6,937 bases of DNA from Nitrospirae bacterium SPGG5 (GTDB taxonomy: Bacteria > Nitrospirota > Nitrospiria > Nitrospirales > UBA8639): NCBI GenBank assembly GCA_001643555.1, contig LXTH01000139.1, forward strand, positions 1 to 6,937, in the 5' to 3' direction. Numbering within the stretch: the stretch's first letter is position 1; each line of letters opens with the position of its first letter. The notes beneath the pieces are model-generated. The model was not told the DNA's origin and searched no databases. It saw only the letters and a program-made list of their open reading frames with translations. Of the stretch, positions 1-5,887 are shown one piece after another. The translations under genes and the position numbers were made by a program.

Positions 1-725
1 GCAAGGCTGGGAAAAAACGTGTGGCACTCGAATTGGGAGGAAATGCAGCGGTTATTGTCGAACCCGATGCCAACCTCCCACTGGCGGCCCAACGTTGTGC
101 CGCCGGTGGACTCTCATACTCCGGGCAAACCTGCATTTCGGTGCAGCGACTGTATGTTCACCATGACATTTACAATCAATTCGTCGAACTCCTGCTTGAT
201 CAGGTTCGCGCCATATCCTGTGGCGACCCTCTCAATACATCCACGGTCGTTGGGCCACTGATCAACCAGCAAGCGGCAATCAGAGTCGAAACTTGGATTC
301 AAGAAGCCATTGCACAAGGTGCCGATTGCCTACTCGGTGGATCTCGACAAGATTCTATCGTGGCGCCAACTGTCCTAGCCAATGTTCGTCCAACCATGAA
401 CGTATCCTGCGAAGAAGTATTTGGCCCCGTCATCACGATCACTCGCTATCAGGACTTCGCGGAAGCGCTGCATGGTGTGAACGATTCACCCTACGGGCTT
501 CAAGCTGGGATCTTTACTCAAAATATTAATCGCATTTTCCAAGCCTATCGCGAACTGGAAGTTGGGGCGGTGCTCGCCAATGAAATCCCCACTTGGCGCG
601 CCGATCATATGCCGTACGGTGGAGTCAAGGATTCTGGATTGGGTCGCGAGGGCGTGCAGTACGCCATGCAAGAACTCACCGAACCAAAGCTCTTGGTATT
701 ACACCTGCCTCCTTTTGGAACGTAA
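1..725 (+). CDS. Aldehyde dehydrogenase family protein, C-terminal part (5' end outside window)
   Basis: The frame is open from base 3 and closes at TAA 723-725, giving about 240 residues. This is the catalytic/C-terminal half of a typical ~480-residue NAD(P)+-dependent aldehyde dehydrogenase, a cytosolic enzyme that oxidises aldehydes to carboxylates. Visible motifs are the general-base glutamate in LELGGN (codon 30-32), the nucleophilic cysteine in SGQTCISVQR (codon 132-134), EEVFGPV near 410-430, and PYGGVKDSGLGREG near 610-650. The Glu and Cys are 34 residues apart, as in E268 and C302 of the classic enzymes. GQTCISVQR resembles the poorly characterised y4uC/ALDH21-like branch more than betaine-aldehyde or succinate-semialdehyde enzymes, but the substrate cannot be read from this half. 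The GTG at 21 is internal, because the upstream codons encode KAGKKR of the same protein. Family assignment is very secure; specificity is unknown. Confidence 0.95.
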   Translation, partial: KAGKKRVALELGGNAAVIVEPDANLPLAAQRCAAGGLSYSGQTCISVQRLYVHHDIYNQFVELLLDQVRAISCGDPLNTSTVVGPLINQQAAIRVETWIQEAIAQGADCLLGGSRQDSIVAPTVLANVRPTMNVSCEEVFGPVITITRYQDFAEALHGVNDSPYGLQAGIFTQNINRIFQAYRELEVGAVLANEIPTWRADHMPYGGVKDSGLGREGVQYAMQELTEPKLLVLHLPPFGT

Positions 726-1046
726 TGCGTGAAGCAAAAGCGGGTGAAGAGTTTCAGGTAAAAGGTACGAAATTTCATAATCCTACATCGACTTTCTCGT
801 TTGCTCTTTCCCAGTGTTGCCTGAAACAAATATAAACACTTCAAAAAATTCCTTGCAGAATTCCTTCTAAATTTGTCAAGATGCGGCCCGCATGCTCGTT
901 TCCAGCCTCATAGCCGGAATGATTGTTCATGAATGGCGATGTCAGCAGAAATGATTCGTCTAACAGAGCACCCTCACGATTTTGCAGACGTTACCAATCA
1001 TCTTTGAACATCGTGTAAACAACCACACGAAAACAACGGAGGAGAC
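726..1046. other. 321-bp intergenic gap between ALDH and arginine decarboxylase
   Basis: No convincing gene was found here. The first ~30 bases (from 721, overlapping the ALDH stop codon) contain CGTAATG and CGTGAAG heptads resembling the array at 5184-5289. The octamer AATTCCTT is repeated at 847-854 and 859-866 in an AT-rich stretch. A small hairpin, ATGCG-gcc-CGCAT, lies near 882-894. A promoter for the decarboxylase gene must lie here unless transcription reads through from ALDH, but no good paired -35/-10 boxes were recognised. A 24-codon ORF (933-1007) was considered and rejected. Confidence 0.5.
1038..1044 (+). promoter_or_regulatory. Strong Shine-Dalgarno site GGAGGAG of the arginine decarboxylase gene
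   Basis: GGAGGAG lies directly upstream of ATG 1047, and GGAGG ends four bases before it. The next in-frame ATG (1062) would be about 19 bases away, too far. The site therefore supports the start at 1047, which also matches the family's usual MVP...F(L/F)T(R/K)GVG beginning. Confidence 0.7.
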
Positions 1047-1649
1047 ATGGTTCCTACTCACATGTTTCTGACCCGAGGGGTCGGTGTGCATCGAGAAAAA
1101 CTCGCTTCATTCGAAGAAGCCTTACGACGTGCTGGCGTGGCGTACTGTAATCTGGTGAGCGTTTCATCGATTCTCCCACCGAACTGTAAAATCATTCCAC
1201 GAAAACGCGGAGTACAGTTGTTGAATCCTGGCGAGATTACTTACTGTGTGATGGCCCGATGTGAAACAAATGAACGGAGTCGTCTGATCTCTTCATCGAT
1301 TGGCGTGGCCATCCCCGAGGGCCGACACAAGGCATATGGCTATCTCTCTGAACATCATGCCTATGGGGAGACCGACGAAGAGGCTGGCGATTACACCGAA
1401 GATCTGGCGGCGCAAATGCTCGCCACCACGCTTGGCATCAAGTTTGACCCCAACGTGGCCTGGAAGGAACGAGAGCAAGTGTTCAAAATGGGCGGGAAAA
1501 TTGTTCGCACGCAAAACATCACCCAATCCGCCATCGGAAAGCCAAACAGGTGGACGACCGTGGTGGCTCTCGCGGTCTTCATTCCCCTCGAAAATATTCC
1601 AGACCCGACTCGCTCACCGAGAAAGAAAAAATACGTAACAAATAAATAA
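1047..1649 (+). CDS. pdaD: Pyruvoyl-dependent arginine decarboxylase
   Basis: This 200-residue proenzyme decarboxylates arginine to agmatine and CO2, the entry to agmatine-based putrescine/spermidine synthesis. It uses a covalent pyruvoyl group instead of pyridoxal phosphate. The self-cleavage site is visible in [10 protein letters not shown]: by homology with the Methanocaldococcus enzyme, the chain should split between Ser40 and Ser41. That would give a ~40-residue beta chain and a ~160-residue alpha chain whose first residue becomes pyruvoyl. Glu102 in [11 protein letters not shown] aligns with the proposed proton donor Glu109 of that enzyme. The conserved segments [47 protein letters not shown] and WTTVVA are all present. 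The length suits the bacterial branch, and the C-terminus is a lysine/arginine-rich tail. No agmatinase, agmatine deiminase or spermidine synthase gene adjoins it here. It converges on xthA across a palindromic repeat that starts 3 bp after its TAA. The family is secure; pdaD is the symbol used for archaeal homologues. Confidence 0.95.
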   Translation: MVPTHMFLTRGVGVHREKLASFEEALRRAGVAYCNLVSVSSILPPNCKIIPRKRGVQLLNPGEITYCVMARCETNERSRLISSSIGVAIPEGRHKAYGYLSEHHAYGETDEEAGDYTEDLAAQMLATTLGIKFDPNVAWKEREQVFKMGGKIVRTQNITQSAIGKPNRWTTVVALAVFIPLENIPDPTRSPRKKKYVTNK

Positions 1650-1652
1650 CGC

Positions 1653-1772
1653 AGGGCGGTCAAAAAGGCTGTCCAGCAAGGCCGCAGGACCTTTGGCGCC
1701 CGGAGCGTACATGCAGTACGTGAGGACGACAAAGGACCGAGAACGCAGCTGGGCGGGCTTTTTCACCGCCCT
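1653..1772 (-). repeat. Palindromic repeat family A, copy 1
   Basis: This 120-bp imperfect palindrome fills almost the whole gap between the convergent pdaD stop (1649) and xthA stop (1774). It starts AGGGCGGTCAAAAAG and ends CTTTTTCACCGCCCT, an inverted pair with one mismatch. Its plus strand matches the reverse complement of 6063-6186 along its whole length, including GTCCAGCAAGGCCGCAGG, CTTTGGCGC, GGAGCGTAC and CCGAGAACGC, so the two copies lie in opposite orientations. Relative to copy 2, the terminal arms differ at three positions, and each change is compensated on the other arm. The core hairpin is at 1701-1724. It probably folds as a transcript end serving both genes. Whether it is also mobile (MITE-like) cannot be settled from two copies, and no clear target duplication flanks this one. 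Confidence 0.85.
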
Positions 1773-1773
1773 C

Positions 1774-2547
1774 CTAAACAGAAAATTTCGCCCACAGGAC
1801 CGTGTGATCCGAAGGGCTCTTGCCTTTCCTGGGGTTCACATCCACTTCAACCGCTGTACATTTTTGGGCCAACGGTTTCGTTGCGAGAATGTGGTCGATT
1901 CTCCAACCACGATTCGCCTTCATCGCATCCGGCTGACGATAATCCCAAAAGGTAAATTGCGGTCGATCCGGGTACAGGCGGCGGAATACATCTTCAAAGC
2001 CCCAACTCATGGTCTTGTGGTAAGCCTTTCGTGCATCCTGGTGATAACACACATGCGTCAAATGTTTTTCCGGACTGTGGACATCCATCGGCTCGGGTGC
2101 CACATTCATATCTCCACACCAAATGACCGGTTGGTCAGGTGAACAGTGGCGTGAGAAGTATTGGCGCAACCGCTTGAACCACTGCAGTTTGTACTGATAC
2201 TTGGAGTGATCGATTTGAAACCCTTGTGGGATGTAGGTATTCACGATGGAAATCCCTTGGACCACGACATGAAGCAACCGGAAGCCATCGGCATTGGGGC
2301 CTTTATCCAGACCATCCGAGGTAAATTCCGGTGCGGTTTTGGTCAACACGGCAACGCCGTTATACCCTTTCATCCCACGAAATGTGACAACATAGCCGGT
2401 GGACTCCAAGGCCTCTACAGGAAATTCCATATCTTGAACTTTGGTTTCCTGCAAACACAGCACATCAGGAGCATGGGTTTTCAACCACCGTTTCACGGTA
2501 GACAATCGCTTCCGGACCGAATTCACGTTAAACGTGGCAATCTTCAT
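1774..2547 (-). CDS. xthA: Exodeoxyribonuclease III (AP endonuclease)
   Basis: This 257-residue Mg2+-dependent DNA-repair nuclease cuts 5' of abasic sites and removes 3' blocking groups and 3' nucleotides in base-excision repair. It belongs to the EEP (endonuclease/exonuclease/phosphatase) fold, ExoIII/APE1 branch. Active-site residues appear in the usual order: Asn7 (FNVNSVRKR), Glu34 (LQETKV), Tyr105 (NTYIPQG), Asp146 and Asn148 (GDMNVAP), Asp218 (WRIDHI) and the Asp247-His248 pair (PSDH). The length is close to the E. coli enzyme (268 residues), so it looks complete. The ATG at 2547 begins MKIATFNVNSVR, the standard N-terminus, and AAGGAA (complement of 2555-2560) provides a ribosome site seven bases upstream. 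It is transcribed alone, divergently from the 2632 gene (84 bp between starts), and converges on pdaD. Its TAG stop lies one base beyond the palindromic repeat at 1653-1772. Confidence 0.96.
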   Translation of the reverse strand: MKIATFNVNSVRKRLSTVKRWLKTHAPDVLCLQETKVQDMEFPVEALESTGYVVTFRGMKGYNGVAVLTKTAPEFTSDGLDKGPNADGFRLLHVVVQGISIVNTYIPQGFQIDHSKYQYKLQWFKRLRQYFSRHCSPDQPVIWCGDMNVAPEPMDVHSPEKHLTHVCYHQDARKAYHKTMSWGFEDVFRRLYPDRPQFTFWDYRQPDAMKANRGWRIDHILATKPLAQKCTAVEVDVNPRKGKSPSDHTVLWAKFSV

Positions 2548-2631
2548 TGGTTCATTCCTTCATTGCTGGATACATAATCATTCTCGAAAAAACCTCAAAG
2601 TTCATATTAGTATTTCTGGAGTCCCCTCGTC

Positions 2632-3240
2632 ATGACCTTCACCCCTCAGGAAATCGCGCGTCTCACGGACACGAACTTTTTTCTTGATAAGGCCACCATC
2701 TCTACGAAAATTCGGCAATCCTTAGAACAACTCCACGAGACCTATCAACACGAACTCACGCAGCATCACCTCATTGTTCCGGACCAATTTACTCACGACG
2801 CATTCCAACTGGTCAGAGGGGAACATTTAGAAAACTTCCCCTATCAATATCTGGACTACCCTCGATTTTACACGCGAGAAACCAAGTTTGCCTTTCGTAC
2901 GCTGTATTGGTGGGGTCATCACATCATTTTTTCCCTCATTCTCGAAGGTGGCCACATTCGACGGTATAAAGAAAACCTCATCAACCGGTTTTCAGAAATC
3001 GCCGATCGAGAGGTATGTTTATGCCTCGACAATTCATTATGGGAATGGAAGAAGGGACCGGGTTATACCTTGAAACTGACAAATGACCGAAAGCCAGAAG
3101 TGGCTGCCGTCCTCGCGAATCGTCCATTTTTCAAGCTCGCACTTTTCATGCCATTCGACGATCCCATCGTCACGTCAGGGAACATTTGCCAGAAAGGCCA
3201 GGAAGTCTTACGCACGATACTTCCGGTCATTGAGGATTAA
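2632..3240 (+). CDS. Conserved-looking hypothetical protein, 202 residues
   Basis: I do not recognise this family with confidence. The coding call rests on a clean 202-codon frame, a ribosome site (GGAG 2618-2621, ten bases before ATG 2632) and a compact protein-like composition. No signal peptide or clear transmembrane segment is seen. The N-terminal ~48 residues look helical (KIRQSLEQLHETYQHELTQ). The centre is rich in aromatics and histidines (FPYQYLDYPRFY at ~69-80, FAFRTLYWWGHHIIFSLILEGGH at ~87-108). An acidic/aromatic stretch follows (CLCLDNSLWEWKKGPG, ~129-144). The dense Trp/Tyr/His centre could be a ligand- or metal-binding site, but that is speculation. It is divergent from xthA, sharing an 84-bp upstream region, and is probably monocistronic. 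Element B starts six bases after its TAA, separating it from the convergent DUF2726-like gene. Confidence 0.82.
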   Translation: MTFTPQEIARLTDTNFFLDKATISTKIRQSLEQLHETYQHELTQHHLIVPDQFTHDAFQLVRGEHLENFPYQYLDYPRFYTRETKFAFRTLYWWGHHIIFSLILEGGHIRRYKENLINRFSEIADREVCLCLDNSLWEWKKGPGYTLKLTNDRKPEVAAVLANRPFFKLALFMPFDDPIVTSGNICQKGQEVLRTILPVIED

Positions 3241-3245
3241 ACTTT

Positions 3246-3388
3246 AGGGCACCTCTAAAAACCGTCCTTTTCCGTGATGGCGGCGTCAGCCGCGTGCTCA
3301 AATCCTCATGTATTCGCCCATACACTCCGGTTTTCCGCGCGCGGCTTCCTTGCCCTCACAAAAAATGCCGGGTTTTTAGAGGTGCCCT
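3246..3388. repeat. Palindromic element B with 18-bp perfect terminal inverted repeats
   Basis: The 143-bp element begins AGGGCACCTCTAAAAACC (3246-3263) and ends with its exact reverse complement (3371-3388). The next ~31 bases of each arm also align without gaps, including GTGA and AGCCGCG blocks, so the whole element can fold into one long imperfect hairpin. The tip holds TGTAT-tcgccc-ATACA flanked by CTCA and CTCCG (3305-3329). If the element proper is 3247-3387, it is flanked by TTTA direct repeats (3243-3246 and 3388-3391), a possible 4-bp target duplication. It fills the gap between the convergent stops at 3240 and 3389 almost entirely. A bidirectional terminator role is likely by position and fold. 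It contains no ORF, so any mobility would depend on a transposase supplied in trans. Confidence 0.85.
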
Positions 3389-3967
3389 TTACTCGTCTTC
3401 TTTTAATCCCAGTAGTTCCGTGAACTCCCTGGCACTGTAATTCTTCTGAGTCTCCAGTTGAATAATGTCGATCTCGGCTTCCTGGCATAATGCCTTCATC
3501 AGAGTATGTTGAGAATTCGACGGAGCGCCCTCATGGTCCTTTGACCCAACCATGATAATTTTACTCGGTAGCATCGTCCCGGGATGAACCAGCACAAAGT
3601 CGGCGGTGAGGGTTCGGATGGCCTTCACCATTTCTCGCCGTACATCTTCGTCATCCGCACTCACCTGCACCAACGTGCGCAAGGGAATTTTGGCAAACAC
3701 CAAAAAACAATCACGGGATACTAAATGAAGGAGATTAAATACGGCCACCTCTGATGCCTGAATCAACGGACGCCCACTGACAGTGATCGCATCAGGAATA
3801 GTTGTTTCTTTGAATCGTTGGGACTGTCGTCGCCGATTCCACCAGGGTTGCACCAAAAAATAGACTAGAATGAAGGTCACAATGGTCATCGCCAACATCA
3901 AGAGTTGAGAGAGGAGTGGAAGCGATTCAATGGAAAGTGCTGAAAGGGAATCAAAGGCTGCAAGCAC
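3389..3967 (-). CDS. Membrane-anchored DUF2726-like protein
   Basis: This 192-residue protein has one hydrophobic segment (about residues 17-40, LPLLSQLLMLAMTIVTFILV...) followed by a basic NRRRQSQR stretch. This predicts a single N-terminal membrane anchor with the rest in the cytoplasm. Residues ~67-188 resemble the DUF2726 domain: PLIQASEVAVFNLLH, FLVFAKIPLRTLVQV, and ADFVLVHPGTMLPSKIIMVGSKDHEG followed by a C-terminal helix pair. DUF2726 is related to the restriction-endonuclease-like fold. Where relatives usually have an acidic E-L-D-D type motif after the DFVL strand, this protein has MVGSKD, so a nuclease activity looks lost. The start is GTG 3967: an in-frame stop lies four codons upstream, and the next candidate (Met24) would delete part of the anchor. 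AGG lies about 13 bases upstream, a weak ribosome site. It follows anmK by 25 bp, so the two are probably co-transcribed. Its stop overlaps the TTTA that edges element B. Role unknown. Confidence 0.82.
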   Translation of the reverse strand: MLAAFDSLSALSIESLPLLSQLLMLAMTIVTFILVYFLVQPWWNRRRQSQRFKETTIPDAITVSGRPLIQASEVAVFNLLHLVSRDCFLVFAKIPLRTLVQVSADDEDVRREMVKAIRTLTADFVLVHPGTMLPSKIIMVGSKDHEGAPSNSQHTLMKALCQEAEIDIIQLETQKNYSAREFTELLGLKEDE

Positions 3968-3992
3968 GTCGAATCTTTACCTGTGGCAGAAG

Positions 3993-5162
3993 TTAGAAGT
4001 GAATTGAGAATTTCTTCTTTCCCGGCACAACCATTCCCAACACCACCGGGTATCGAGCGCCGGTGACCGCCGGGACATTGGTCGGCACACCGTGAATGGT
4101 CTGATAGGCCATCACGGCGAAAGCCAACGCCTCAAAGGCATTGCTATCAACACCAACCTGATCCATGGTGCAAACCGGACGTGGATCAAATGCCTGTCTC
4201 AGCGCATTCATGAGAGCCAGGTTGTTGACTCCCCCTCCGCCGAGTATGACTTCATCGATATTCCCCTTGAACCATCCACATGCCTCGACAATTGTCTTGG
4301 CCACAAAGTCGCAACTGGTCGCAAGGACATCTGGCAGGGACAGGTGTTTCGCTTTGGCCCGCCTTAACACGTCAGCAATATAGGAATCGCCAAATTCCTC
4401 ACGTCCCGTAGATTTTGGAGGTCGTTTGGCAAGATAGGGATGGGCCAATAAGGTCTTAAGCCACGAGGCATGACTTCGGCCTTTTCCCGCCAGACGGCCG
4501 TTTCGATCAAACTGTTGTGTTCCATCGGTGCCCTTCACCACTAATCCATCCAACAGCATATTGCACGGGCCCGTATCAAATGCCCGAATGTCATCGAGGC
4601 ATCCATCTGCTGGTAAAAACGTCACATTTGCAATCCCGCCAAGATTCACGACCAGCCGCGACCGACGTGTCGATTGAAACAACAGATGATGAACATACGG
4701 TGCCAGTGGAGCACCTTCCCCGCCTGCGGCCACGTCGCGAGTGCGAAAATCAGCCACCGTCGTAATGCCGGTCCGCTCCGCGATAATGGCTGGATCGCCA
4801 ATTTGAAGAGTAGATCGAATGGCCCCAATCTTGGGTTCTCGAATGGGTGTGGGTTGATGATACACCGTTTGGCCGTGCGAACCGATCAATCGAATGTCCT
4901 CCGTTACCAAACCTGCTCGCTTGATCGTCCGGAGAGCCGTCTGAGCAAACACTTCCCCCACTGCCGCATTCAGGTGACATAACTCCGCGACGGTTCCTTG
5001 AGTGGGAGCCAGCAACACACGTTGTCTCAAACTGGGATGATAGGCTCGCGTGTGTGATGCAAGGAGCGTAACTGTGAGACGTGCTTGAGAACGACGGATA
5101 TCAACGATGGCACAGTCTACGCCATCAGCAGAAGTCCCGGACATTAATCCCAAGCATTTCAT
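3993..5162 (-). CDS. anmK: Anhydro-N-acetylmuramic acid kinase
   Basis: This 389-residue cytosolic enzyme of peptidoglycan recycling opens the 1,6-anhydro ring of anhMurNAc and phosphorylates it with ATP to MurNAc-6-phosphate. It belongs to the ASKHA (actin/hexokinase-like) fold. Motifs in order are the N-terminal phosphate loop GLMSGTSADGVD (5-16), GSHGQTVYHQP (94-104), LQIGDPAIIAERTGI (119-133), VADFRTRDVAAGGEGAPLAPY (136-156), VVNLGGIANVTFL (171-183), FDTGPCNMLLD (195-205) and EVILGGGGVNNLALM (304-318). Asp196 in FDTGP and Glu344 in NAFEALAF are the likely catalytic pair by family comparison. It is slightly longer than the ~370-residue E. coli protein, partly because of the loop at ~105-118. 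ATG 5162 is preceded by AAGGGG (complement of 5171-5176) at eight bases. It leads a likely two-gene unit with the DUF2726-like gene. MurNAc-6-P etherase (murQ), which would act next, is not in the window. Confidence 0.96.
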   Translation of the reverse strand: MKCLGLMSGTSADGVDCAIVDIRRSQARLTVTLLASHTRAYHPSLRQRVLLAPTQGTVAELCHLNAAVGEVFAQTALRTIKRAGLVTEDIRLIGSHGQTVYHQPTPIREPKIGAIRSTLQIGDPAIIAERTGITTVADFRTRDVAAGGEGAPLAPYVHHLLFQSTRRSRLVVNLGGIANVTFLPADGCLDDIRAFDTGPCNMLLDGLVVKGTDGTQQFDRNGRLAGKGRSHASWLKTLLAHPYLAKRPPKSTGREEFGDSYIADVLRRAKAKHLSLPDVLATSCDFVAKTIVEACGWFKGNIDEVILGGGGVNNLALMNALRQAFDPRPVCTMDQVGVDSNAFEALAFAVMAYQTIHGVPTNVPAVTGARYPVVLGMVVPGKKKFSIHF

Positions 5163-5183
5163 GGACTCAACCCCTTAAAGGGA

Positions 5184-5289
5184 CGTGATCCGTAAACCGT
5201 GATGCGTAACGGGTAAAGAGTCAGGAGAAATCCTTTCCCCATTTAACCTTTCCTCCAGACCCCTCACGCTTCCCGCTTTACGGTTCACG
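5184..5289. repeat. Inverted array of 7-bp CGTRANN repeats upstream of anmK
   Basis: From 5184 the plus strand reads in heptads: CGTGATC, CGTAAAC, CGTGATG, CGTAACG, GGTAAAG, then decays. From 5289 backwards the minus strand reads CGTGAAC, CGTAAAG, CGGGAAG, CGTGAGG, GGTCTGG, AGGAAAG. The outer 31 bases of the arms (5184-5214 and 5259-5289) match at 25 of 31 positions, so the element is both tandem (period 7) and palindromic. It occupies most of the gap between the anmK start (5162) and the GNAT stop (5312). Both genes are on the minus strand, so it could end the GNAT transcript or form part of the anmK leader. No ORF is present. Confidence 0.7.
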
Positions 5290-5311
5290 AATTGGCATAC
5301 CACGAACACAT

Positions 5312-5716
5312 TCAGGCTTGCTGGTTCCGATCCCACACCATCCCGATTTGCTCTTTCGCATTAAATCCCAGCGTTTCATAAAACATCTGCTTATCGCGGG
5401 TACACAGCCAAAACAATTCCACCCGCTGCAGGGTCGGATGCGACAGGATACGCTTGATAATCTCCGTTCCGATATCTTGGTCCTGGTACTGTCCATCCAC
5501 GATAACATCCAAAATTGAAGCCCTGTAGACATAATCCGTCAGCACGCGTCCACACCCCACTAACCGGTCCCCGTCCCACGCCGTCAGAAACACATGGGTG
5601 TGTTTCACCATTTCCTGAGCATCGTCTAGAGTCCGTCCGCTGGCCCATGATGACTGTTCAAACAGTGGTAAAAGGCTAGAAGGATCGAAATGTTTCCCAT
5701 CGGAGTATGTGATCAT
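5312..5716 (-). CDS. GNAT-family N-acetyltransferase
   Basis: This 134-residue protein has the single-domain GNAT fold, whose members transfer an acyl group from acyl-CoA to an amine; the substrate here is unknown. Recognisable elements are the first helix region (LLPLFEQSSWASGRTLDDAQEMV, ~15-37), the beta-hairpin VFLTAWDGDRLVGCGRVLTD (~42-61), the strand ASILDVIVDGQYQ (~66-78), helix IGTEIIKRIL (82-91), VELFWLCT (~99-106) and the C-terminal FYETLGF (112-118). The CoA pyrophosphate loop, normally Q/R-x-x-G-x-G/A, reads Q78-D-Q-D81-I-G83, so the first glycine is Asp. That is unusual and may weaken or change acyl-CoA binding. The start ATG 5716 gives the expected N-terminus, but no clear Shine-Dalgarno precedes it. 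It is divergent from the zinc-ribbon gene and separated from anmK by the heptad array, and may be its own unit. Confidence 0.9.
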   Translation of the reverse strand: MITYSDGKHFDPSSLLPLFEQSSWASGRTLDDAQEMVKHTHVFLTAWDGDRLVGCGRVLTDYVYRASILDVIVDGQYQDQDIGTEIIKRILSHPTLQRVELFWLCTRDKQMFYETLGFNAKEQIGMVWDRNQQA

Positions 5717-5808
5717 GAGAACTGTAGAAAAACCAAAATTGGGAGATTTTTGATTGACCAGCTGGAGAATTTTGATGTATCTGTATTACACTAATCGTTA
5801 TACAAATA

Positions 5809-5870
5809 CTAGGAGCTTGTCCGAGATTAGACAGATCGACTTCGGATACGTATCTTGAATCGGTTCCTAG
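5809..5870. promoter_or_regulatory. Nested inverted repeats in the GNAT/zinc-ribbon divergent region
   Basis: A 62-bp stretch is bounded by CTAGGAGC and GTTCCTAG (7 of 8 bases pair). It contains an inner TCCGA...TCGGA pair and a perfect 10-bp palindrome GATACGTATC (5845-5854). It ends 17 bases before ATG 5888. It could be an operator or 5' leader structure, or a decayed palindromic repeat. TTATAC at 5798-5803 just upstream could serve as a -10 box, but no -35 box sits at proper spacing. Function unproven. Confidence 0.3.
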
Positions 5871-5887
5871 CAACGAAGAGGATGCTC

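Noticed and set aside
933..1007. 24-codon ORF upstream of the arginine decarboxylase gene, as a possible regulatory leader peptide
   Set aside because: It has no Shine-Dalgarno at proper spacing, no arginine-rich or stalling-like sequence, and no clear attenuator hairpin after it. ORFs this short occur by chance.
1693..2142. 149-codon plus-strand ORF across the repeat and xthA
   Set aside because: It starts inside the palindromic repeat and runs antisense to xthA, whose reading frame has a complete set of active-site motifs.
2161..2577. 138-codon plus-strand ORF antisense to xthA
   Set aside because: It is a shadow of the xthA coding strand with no recognisable domain, and xthA is certain.
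5184..5289. CRISPR array
   Set aside because: The units are 7 bp and directly adjacent without spacers, and they are arranged as an inverted pair, which is incompatible with CRISPR.
5772..5803. TTGATG ... TTATAC as a promoter for the zinc-ribbon gene
   Set aside because: The spacer is 20 bases, too long for a normal sigma70 promoter. Only the -10-like box looks reasonable.
5855..5887. TTG 5855 as the start of the zinc-ribbon protein
   Set aside because: No ribosome site precedes it, and it would read through the inverted-repeat region. GAAGAGG six bases before ATG 5888 fits better.
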